Source: Protula sp. h YS-2021
Taxonomy: Eukaryota > Annelida > Polychaeta > Sabellida > Serpulidae
Direction: 5' to 3'
NCBI GenBank assembly: GCA_949752745.1
Contig: OX457026.1
Span: forward strand, 37,986,723-38,050,722
Length of the DNA: 64,000 nucleotides
Part shown: piece after piece, positions 55,984 through 64,000 of the stretch
Position numbering within the stretch: the first letter of the stretch is position 1
Layout: each line of letters opens with the position of its first letter
Position numbers and translations under genes: made by a program
Notes under the pieces: model-generated
Databases searched by the model: none
What the model was told of the DNA's origin: nothing
Seen by the model: the letters and a program-made list of their open reading frames with translations, nothing else

Positions 55984-56299
55984 CGAATTATACCCACCTC
56001 CCCATCAATTGGGATCGTTTGGATATGAGTCAGTCACATGACTGGGACTGCAGCGTGCACTGATTGGTCGGTTGCTTGGCAGGAATAGCAAACATAGCAA
56101 ATTGGACACCTGGTAAGCTTACCCATGAGGTGCTTTCTGTGACAAAGGATTTTTTATTATCATGGATCAAGATGACCAATGATTAATACATTGGAAAACC
56201 CATAGTGATTGCTTCGTAGTCTACAAGCCGATATTTTTGAAATTACAAATGTTTCTAATAATATAAATGAATATTAAGAAAGTAAATACTTCAGTTGTG

Positions 56300-58271
56300 T
56301 TGTGCCTTCAATACTGCATTATATTTATGAGCAGAACTGTGAGAATTGGGTACATGTATATTTATGGCATGGATGGGGGAAAGTGGGACATTTGGTTCTG
56401 TCAAAAATGCTTTGCTGAACGCGATACATCTTCACATTCGCTGACATGGGAGTATCATCAGATTCATTTGCTGTTGCCCTTACTTGGAAGGGTTAACTCA
56501 TTTCATGTGACATTTTGATATGGCAGTAACTGAATATCTTTATGTTTGAACCCTTAACTCATATATAAAAAATCCGAAGCAGCGCTTCATTATACAGCCT
56601 CTCCACTTCTGACAAAAATAATTATGTATCCTATTCTGTTATGTCGGCGAATTGTCCCTAGTTGACTTGTAGATAGGCTTATTATCGTAGATTGCATTCA
56701 CATTGCATCAACTTCATCGAAATACCGTTTTGGTTCAGGTTGATTTACACATTTTGCTTGATCATACAAATTTTACAGTACTGCTTTTGAATACACAATA
56801 TCATTCCATGCTTTTTGTGACAGACTTTGAGATATTAGCATTCAATGCACATAATATGAAGTTTTTCTCTGGTTGACTAAGCCTATCCATTGCATAGACC
56901 TAGTCAAGAAAGTCCTGTCGAGAAATTTGATTTGTTATTATATGTTTTATCATGCTTAAACACTTGCATCAGAGCAGAGAATAATTAGAAAGAGAGAGAG
57001 AGAGGTAGGGGGAGGTAGAGCCTGGAGAAGAAGGGATTAGGAGGAGGAAAAAAGTATTCATTAACAAATTTTGTCGGAGCGTGTCAACGTTCGACTAATC
57101 ACTTAACTTCAATAACGTATGTTCAGCCTGCAATACTTTCAAAATCTCGATTTTTGTTGAAGTTTCTCAATAAGTCGATTAATACAACTATAATTCTGGG
57201 TATTTATAATATTTTTAAGCCCTGTTGAGTAGGAGTAAAGAGAAGATAAACTCAGAAAACATTGAAGAGAGTACACATCTTTCGGGACGGCATTCTATCA
57301 AGACGGATTTATCAGAGTTTTAAAGACACACTATATTTGTTGCTGCTTTTTATTGGTGTTTTGTAAACAAATTTATTACTTTTTATGAGGTGCGCTCTAC
57401 AAAAAATGAATTATCCTCGGGGATACTGACTAGATTATTACTTAAGATTGTTTTATAGAGATCGAAATGCTGTTTTTGTAAAGGATTGTCTAGGTTGCAT
57501 ATCGTCTCCACTGTCAATTAAACTACTTTCAAGACTGTACCCTTTTCAGTCATCATTTCATGTACCATAAATAGTGTTTATATCAGGTTTGAATGACTCA
57601 CGTTGATATGTGCTTCTTATTTTGTTTGGACTCGTCGAATATGAATGATACATGCGTGTTCTTCCAGCAATTTTAGAACAAGCGCACTGCGGTTCGGATA
57701 GTCATTTCATTTTGTATTTTGATCATGTGGGCGTACTTGTGAAATCTGAAATTACTTCCGGGTTTACGATTTAATAGTACATTTTGGTCTTTCTCCGTGA
57801 GTATTAACTACTTTTCATCAAGCATATTAGACAATGCTAAGTTGCTGCACAGTTGAACAGTGGACGTGTAAAGATAACCTACATTCGCGTCATTTGTAAT
57901 AATCCACCGTTTTTGGTTGCAAAAATCAGGTACGAGTACGTGAATATAGCTCCGAGTCAGCTCTGACTTGTAGAACATCGTATATCTCTCTGTCAGCTTT
58001 GCAGCGTACCGCTTCTTGGAGCTAACGTGAATAGTCCAAGCGGACCCTTTCTAGTTCCTGCAACAGAAATGGCCATTGATCTTAACTTTCGAGGCTATGC
58101 ATCTTTTGGCGCACGTCAGAGGACAATGTTGTTAGAACTAGCGGGTTTTTCTTTAAAAAGCACCGAGAAGTGTTCTGTGCATTATTTTGGACCTCGACGA
58201 AACTCCCAAGCTTGAAGAAAGAGTGTTTTTGCAATTTTAGATTCATTGTTGTTGGCGATACTGCCGGTTTT
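56300..58271. other. Intergenic sequence without a supported gene
   Basis: Contains a short GA-rich tract at about 56988-57015 and a repeat R fragment at 57945-58022. Short frames at 56267-56518 and 58027-58215 have no recognisable domain. Confidence 0.45.
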
Positions 58272-58376
58272 TAGGCCCCAACCTATAGGTTTGGGGTGTC
58301 CGTCTGTCCGTCATCGCTTTACACCGGTTTAAATTTGGGGGCGGTTGGGGCCTGCTCGTGTTTCACAAATACTTAG
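58272..58376 (+). repeat. Dispersed repeat (GGCCCCAACC family), copy 2
   Basis: GGCCCCAACCTATAGGTTTG, GTCCGTCTGTCCGTCATCGC and GGGGCGGTTGGGGCCTGC. Inverse of the copy at 17165-17305. Confidence 0.75.
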
Positions 58377-59171
58377 TTGTATATTCTGATCTCAAGAAAA
58401 CACCTATTTTTTCTCAGTACAAAACTCTTTCTACTATAAGACGACCGCAAGGGTCATATGGGATAAGTGCGAGTAAAGTTCGGAATACAAAAGACGAGAC
58501 CGACGTTTTGCAGCTTCGACGCAAAACTGTTTCGCCCTGGGTTTCACAATTTTGTATATGTTGATTGTTCACCAAGACTTAACTGAATTTCATATGGCAT
58601 TGATAGTGCATAAAAAACATATCCTAAAAAAAACATATCCTAAAAAAAAATCGCAGAAATGAGCTGATAATTAGCCACGAGTTAAATACATTAGATATTC
58701 TAATGCACTCATTTGGGGCCTGGTTATAAAAATCTCCAGTAAGAATGTTGCATTATTAAAAGAAAGGTTCGTCAAGGCTCATCAAAACGCTCAAAAGTGT
58801 TACAAAACAATATGCAAACGCCTAAGAATAGATTACCTGGACGATGGGCCCATTAAAGCATATTTCTATTACCTCTAATCAGCGTCATGCAGGCTTCCCG
58901 GCGCAGCCTCTAAAACCTCTTAAAATCTCTTTTTTTTAAAAAGGGACCCTCTAAAAGCTCTTAAAACCTCTTTTTTGAACATGTCAGAAATTATTTTTTT
59001 AAATTAAATTTATGACTAAAATAAACAAATTACAGCTAGGTAAGTCACAGTTAAAATAATTGAGAAGTCAGATTTCCAGATTTCACGTGATTAAAAAATA
59101 CTATAAACCATTTTAAAGTGAGATTTGTTTATTTATTTATAACTACAGTGTAAATGAAAGCGCCTGAAGTA

Positions 59172-59875
59172 CAGTGAAACCCCGCTATTAGGGACAAAAA
59201 GTGACTGAATAATTTTGTCCCTAATGGCGGGGTGTCCCTAATTTCGAGGTCCTGTTCCATCTGAAAACTACAAATAAAATCTTTGGCTATATTTCTTACT
59301 CTTTTTCCATCACTAGCTTTGATTATTTTAACTTTATCAGATAGCGAAAGTTCGTTCCGTTTTATTTTCACACCACCGATATTCAGACTTATCATCCTGT
59401 ATAACATTTTAACTGAGTATAAAGACAATGAATTACCTGTTCTTTTTTACGCATTTTAAAAGACGGAGCACATGTCAATAGGGATTAGCCGTATAAAGCT
59501 TCTCTCTTAAGCACGCATCTTTTGTAATAAGCCCTACTGTCTTTACATGCACTGTGTTCAATATAATGTACTCAATACCCACAGATAACAATAGGGAAAA
59601 AAACACTGCCGATTAACAAGCTGATAGGGGTTGTTTACAGAACGTACAAAATATGTGGACAGCAATTTGACTGTCCACAGTAGAGGGGTTGTTTTAAATG
59701 GAAAACCGTACTTATGAGATAAAAAGGGTGTCCCTAATTCTGAATAGAGGGGTGTCCACAATAGAGGGGTCTGGATATAACAGAACTCTATGGCGTTTTA
59801 AAACAGACTGAAAAATGCTGTCCATAATTCAGGGGTGTCCATAATAGAGGGGTGTCCATATCCGGGGTTTTACTG
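59172..59875 (-). mobile_element. Pogo/Tigger-type MITE
   Basis: A 704-bp element starting CAGTGAAACCCCGC and ending CCGGGGTTTTACTG, with TA on both sides (59170-59171, 59876-59877). This is the signature of the pogo branch of Tc1/mariner. Internal repeats of GAGGGGTGTCC flank the ends. It keeps a piece of a transposase start (next entry) and has lost the rest. Confidence 0.85.
59255..59395 (-). pseudogene. Pogo-type transposase amino-terminal remnant
   Basis: On the minus strand the frame reads RNELSLSDKVKIIKASDGKR and then VRNIAKDFI. It resembles the first helix-turn-helix of CENP-B/pogo transposases (L-S-L-x-D-K-V-x-I-I, then R-x-I-A-K-x-F). It then runs into the inverted repeat; the second DNA-binding half and the DDE domain are gone. 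Confidence 0.6.
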
Positions 59876-60089
59876 TATGTCTTCACATATGGGATGCCTA
59901 AGACCTCCTGGAAAAGTGACATACAGAACCTCTTAAAACCTCTTTTTTGCCTGATTGAAAACCTCTACAAGCCTCTTTTTTGGACCAGGGTCCTCTTAAG
60001 ATAACCTCTTGTTTGGTGGCGACTCTCCGGGAGGCCTGCTCATGAGGGCCTCCAGTGTATCTAACGGATGTGTTGGAAAAAAAAACTAA

Positions 60090-61175
60090 TTATATGTCTC
60101 CCCCTAAGGGAGACATATATAGCATTTAGTGTGTCCGTCCGTCTGTCCGCAGTGAGTTCTTATGAAATTAATGAGTCGATTTTTCTCAAAACATACATAC
60201 ATATTGGGGTACATATCTATATGATGCCCGTGTTATTTTTTTTCCGTTTCCTCAAAAATTCTATTTTTGGCAAATTTTTGGACATAGGGGGGGAGGGGGG
60301 GGGGGTTTCGTGCATTTTTTCACTTTGGCAGGCTATCTCTCCAAAACAGTTTGTTAGATTAGGCTGAAACGTGGCAAGAACAACACACATATAGTGCAAA
60401 TGTTAACTGCAAAGTTTTTCTTCATTTCCGCTGAAAATGTATTTTTGGCGAATTTCGTTGGATAAGACTGAGACGTTGCAAGAACACATATATAGCGCAA
60501 AAACGTATACTGCAAAGTTTCATTTCCGGTGGAAAGGTATTTTTGACGATTTTTTTTAATTTTTGATTTTTAAGTGTTTTGGCCAAATTGTTGCGATATC
60601 TCCGAAACAGTTTGTTGGATTAGGCTGAAACGTGGCAAGAACAACACACATATAGTGCAAATGTTAACTGCAAAGTTTTTCTTCATTTCCGCTGAAAATG
60701 TATTTTTGGCGAATTTTTAAATTTTTGATTTTGAACTTTTTTGGCCATATTGTTGCGATATCTCCGAATCGGTTTGTTGGATTAGGTTGAAACTTGGCAA
60801 GAAGAACTCACAAAATGTGTAAATGTTTACTGCGAAGTTTTTCTTCATTTCCGCTGAAAATGTATTTTTGGCGAATTTTAAAATTTTTGATTTTTAACTT
60901 TTTTGGCTATATTGTTGCGATAGCTCCAAAACAGTTTGTTGGATTAGGCTGAAACATTGCAAGAACCCATATGTAGTGGAAATGTTTACTGCGAAGTCTT
61001 TCTTCATTTTCTGTAAAAATGTATTTTTGGCGATTTTTTTCAATTTTTGGGGCTCGCCAAGGTTGTATTTTTAAGCAAGGAATTTTTTTCCACGTGACTG
61101 ATGGGGGGGGGGGGGGCGGGGGAGACATATCCGTTTTTGTTTTAACAAAAACACTGGCCAGTCTAGTTTTAATCA
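60090..61175 (+). repeat. Dispersed repeat D, long copy with internal tandem units
   Basis: Begins ATATGTCTCCCCCTAAGGGA and ends GGGGGAGACATATCCG near 61133, so the termini are inverted copies of ATATGTCTCC. Between about 60330 and 61050 are five diverged units of about 150 bp (GTTGCGATATCTCCGAAACA, GGCTGAAACGTGGCAAGAA, TTTCCGCTGAAAATGTATTT). Minus-strand frames are repeat products. Confidence 0.75.
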
Positions 61176-61393
61176 ATGAGCGGAGACCCTAGATTTAGCC
61201 ACTGAGATAGGTGTGAAGTTAAGATATTGCACAATTTAAAGTTCGAAATTTGCCAGTTCAATGACAAGACTACTGCATTGCTCAATAGAGTCTAATCTAT
61301 GTCAACCTTTTTTTAAATTCGATTAATAAAATTTGAGTAAAATTGAAAAAAAAAACAGCATAAAAATCACAACATACGGTGGTGTTTGCGTTG

Positions 61394-61466
61394 CTTCTTC
61401 TTCTTCTTCTTCTTCTTCTTCTTCTTCTTCTTCTTCTTCTTCTTCTTCTTCTTCTTCTTCTTCTTC
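61394..61466. repeat. (CTT)n microsatellite
   Basis: About 24 uninterrupted CTT units, 260 bp upstream of the EF-hand gene's coding exon. Confidence 0.95.
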
Positions 61467-61714
61467 CATTTGTTAATTAAAAAGGAAAAAAAAAGAAAAT
61501 CTTCCGGAATTTCCAGCCATTTAGTAACTCCTTGTGGCTTCGTAGGAAGTGTAAATTAACCGAAAATCATTTCAGGCGGCTTATCGTCCCTGGGTTAAGT
61601 GTCGCAAGTGTGGAACATAACTGTAACCAAGCCCATATGTAAGTGTGTTTGTTTAATTTAATCTTCAGTATTTTGAGTTTGTATTCATTATATGCTAGAA
61701 TTTGCTTTTTGCAG

Positions 61715-61898
61715 GTGCCACACCAAAAATGGCAAGCGATGAATTGGCAGAGAAGTTAAAGAGAAGAGAAGACAGGATTGTTGCCGATGAGGAAGGGCAA
61801 GAGATAGAGGCTCCCTCGATGAAAATACACAATGTTTATACTGAGTTTAAAGAGTTTTCAAGAAAACAAATCCAGATGTACCAGAAAAAATTCAATGA
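61715..61898 (+). CDS. Swiprosin-like EF-hand protein, first coding exon
   Basis: EFHD1/EFHD2 (swiprosin) family: calcium-binding proteins that bind actin or act at mitochondria in other animals. The exon begins after an acceptor (TTTGCAG at 61714). The start ATG is at 61729, and 56 codons plus 2 nt follow. MASDELAEKLKRRED matches the family's amino end, and NVYTEFKEFSRKQI is its most conserved block just before the first EF-hand. The Ala/Gly-rich linker of vertebrate members is short here. The donor is probably GTATGT at 61899; GTGTTA at 61903 is an alternative. An upstream 5' UTR exon is implied but not located. The EF-hands should lie beyond the window end. Confidence 0.88.
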
Positions 61899-64000
61899 GT
61901 ATGTGTTAAGTAATTTTTTAATTCAAAATCTTCCATATGTGATACATATTCGGCGCGCTAGGTAGAACAACATCTACGGCTGTAAATGAGAAGTGACATG
62001 TCCTATCTGCCAGCAACTGACATAAAACCCAGGCTGTCTATCGTGGGCCCGATTGAGCTGGCTCATCTATACACAGCCTGGGTTTTTTCAGGATTACAGT
62101 AGATAGCTTGGTTACAGTAATCACCGGTGAAATACACTATGCAACGAGGCATGAAATTTTGTTCTTGATCTAAAATTGGTAAAATTATGCGACTGGTGGA
62201 AACATTGCTGAACGCGGCGAGAGTTTTTTTTGTGGAGGTGTGTGTATGTGGGGTTCAGTAATAAGCGCAACTGTGTTTGACGAACTGGGGATGGGGAGGG
62301 GGTTGCGAGACGTATCCTGGCCATTCTTTGCCATTTTTAAGTCTTGCTACGGTGAATGATATATAGGCTTATACAGTCAAAGATGTTATCTGACCGTCTT
62401 GTTGAGAGCAATCATGTAAGCGGTGTTATAGAAATCTCAATAAATTTGCTAATGTGGTCAAACCTAAGGTATAAATTCCGGTTATTACGAAGCAGAAACT
62501 CGCAACATATTCAGGGTTTGATATATCAAACAATATCTCAGTCCTAACATCTGGTAGGCCTTCTACTCTGTGAGGCTCGCAAAAACTGGGAGTGATCTTG
62601 TGTGTCTAATTTGTTATACAACAAACATTTTGCCCGTATTTTCACGTAACATTGGGAATATACTTTCTTATAGTATACAGTTCAATGCCTCTGAGCTTAG
62701 CCGTTTACATACATGGAAAAAATCTGCAGCGAAAGATTCATCAGGTTACTATTTTAAATATATGGGATTGGTTTGATTAGATTTGCCAAACCGTGCATCA
62801 AGGAAAATGCATATAGGAAGAGTAGGTAAGAAAAAGTGACTTCTTTGCTAATTCGGAATGGATTTTGAACCTTTGAAAATGTTATGTCAGTAAGCATGTC
62901 ACATAAAAATTATGTCACAGCTACATCCTTAGTGCGACATGTGTTTGTCAAATGCTGGATGCATGTTCTTAGGCATTTGGCGCATGGATTTTAATATCCT
63001 GAGCGCGTTATCTCGAAGCTGATGGGGCCAATATGTTTACTTGGTGGTGCCTTATATAAACGTGAAGAAGCATCGAGATAACAGTAGATAATATAATTTT
63101 TTACCAGAAATTATCCTTTGCCTTGTTCATAATAATTTTTCTTGTTTATTTCTTACATTTTGTAGTCGGCTTTGAAGGTAATAGCGTTATCCCGACAAGA
63201 TTTAGCATTTGCAACTTTTGAGTTGATCAGACGAAAAGAAGAAAAACATGCTGTCTGGGTTCAGTTCTTGCCTATCGTTTGGCTAGCTTCTCGATAGAAC
63301 AGATAGAAACGAACGAATCCGCGCTCCTGAGTTGCCACGCTTGTATTTTGTGTTGTGTTTGGTGAAACCTTGAACCTCTTACCACCTCATTTTGCAGCAC
63401 ACTGAGACAATAATAAACGAAGCTTACTGCTCCATCTGCTCATCCAGTTGTCATTATATACTTTCTACTGATGAGACGAATGTCGTAGTATAAAGACATA
63501 GAGAAACAAAAAAAAAAATACTAAATATAAATGAATCAGACTGTTTCAGATAATTCATAAATTATAGGCTCTATTTCCTTTATGATCTAAGTCTAATTTT
63601 CGTTGTTATTTACTTTTAATGTAAAATGCTGTGTGCCAGAAAGTCTGCAAAGCTCTATTTTCATTGAAGTAATATAAAAATATAAATTGAAAGTTATTAT
63701 AAGAATGAAAATCTGTAATTTTTTTTTACATTTGGCCACATGTGCTATACCCATCATATGGGGCTTTTGTCGTCCGTTCGCCCATCTTTAAACTGTTATT
63801 CATCGGTTTTCCATTTTATTTTGCTTTCCTCGAATTATCAAGCACTTTGGGTTTACGTTGAACACCGTATTATTAAAAATAAAAATGTATCAAGGAAATA
63901 AAAATCTTTTTGCCCTGCGCGAAATACGGCACTTTCGAATCAGTGAGTCTGTTCTGGAATAAACTCAAGATGCTCAGTCTCATTGACGTAAATTATATAC
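61899..64000 (+). other. Intron of the swiprosin-like gene (no further exon seen)
   Basis: AT-rich. An inverted pair, AAAACCCAGGCTGTCTA (62021) and ACACAGCCTGGGTTTTTTC (62071), can form a hairpin. 63730-63800 is a dispersed repeat related to 9440-9540. No EF-hand-like exon is visible. Confidence 0.5.

Larger units (their letters stand above)
58889..60039. mobile_element. Inverted-repeat element with CCTCTTAAAA repeats, host of the pogo MITE
   Basis: GCAGGCTTCCCGG at 58889 and the complement of GCAGGCCTCCCGG ending at 60039 form 13-bp inverted ends (one mismatch), flanked by TCAT (58885-58888, 60040-60043). Both ends carry repeats of CCTCTTAAAACCTCTTTTTT. The superfamily is unclear. The pogo-type element at 59172-59875 is inserted within it. 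Confidence 0.5.

Noticed and set aside
60217..61176. Minus-strand frames with Pro runs
   Set aside because: Products of the dispersed repeat D and its poly-G tracts.

Overview
The window is AT-rich, intron-rich animal DNA. It has GT-AG introns, several classes of transposon, minisatellites and no bacterial-style operons. The three host genes are animal families, and the transposons (CR1/L2-like LINE, Ty3/Gypsy, hAT, pogo, Mutator-like) fit an invertebrate, probably a marine deuterostome or lophotrochozoan. I cannot name the species.

Host genes. (1) A cation-dependent mannose-6-phosphate receptor (M6PR) lies on the minus strand, 18281 down to 5922. I assembled seven coding exons; all splice phases agree and they give 277 residues. 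(2) A sigma-1 receptor (SIGMAR1/ERG2 family) lies on the plus strand, 43696-52388, in four coding exons giving 226 residues. (3) The first coding exon of a swiprosin-like EF-hand protein (EFHD1/EFHD2 family) lies on the plus strand at 61715-61898; the rest is beyond the window. Most other reading frames are chance frames or repeat products.

Layout. 1-5.9 kb: hAT-type MITE, 37-bp minisatellite, foldback repeat, mostly non-coding. 5.9-18.3 kb: M6PR, whose introns hold a 1.48-kb foldback element, a hAT transposase relic and degenerate tandem repeats. 19.3-23.3 kb: a diverged large tandem duplication with a tRNA-like stretch. 23.8-41.9 kb: one old LINE split by two later insertions. The first is a 3,226-bp terminal-inverted-repeat element (24297-27522) with a 6-bp target duplication and an unrecognised acidic protein. 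The second is a 10.5-kb minus-strand Ty3/Gypsy retrotransposon (29176-39686) with identical LTRs, gag, pol and an extra C2H2 zinc-finger gene. 41.9-43.4 kb: a second LINE reverse-transcriptase relic. 43.7-52.4 kb: SIGMAR1, whose first intron holds a Mutator-like element nested in a hAT MITE, plus long degenerate tandem arrays. 52.4-61.7 kb: intergenic repeats, including a pogo-type MITE nested in another inverted-repeat element. 61.7 kb to the end: start of the EF-hand gene and its first intron.

The host genes are cell-biological (lysosomal enzyme sorting, ER chaperone, calcium/actin regulation) and show no sign of working as a cluster. The most unusual material is in the mobile elements: the 3.2-kb element with TGACGTCA-rich ends and GTTCAACAT arrays, and the Gypsy element with a zinc-finger third gene, a textbook -1 frameshift signal and a 65-bp flanking duplication.
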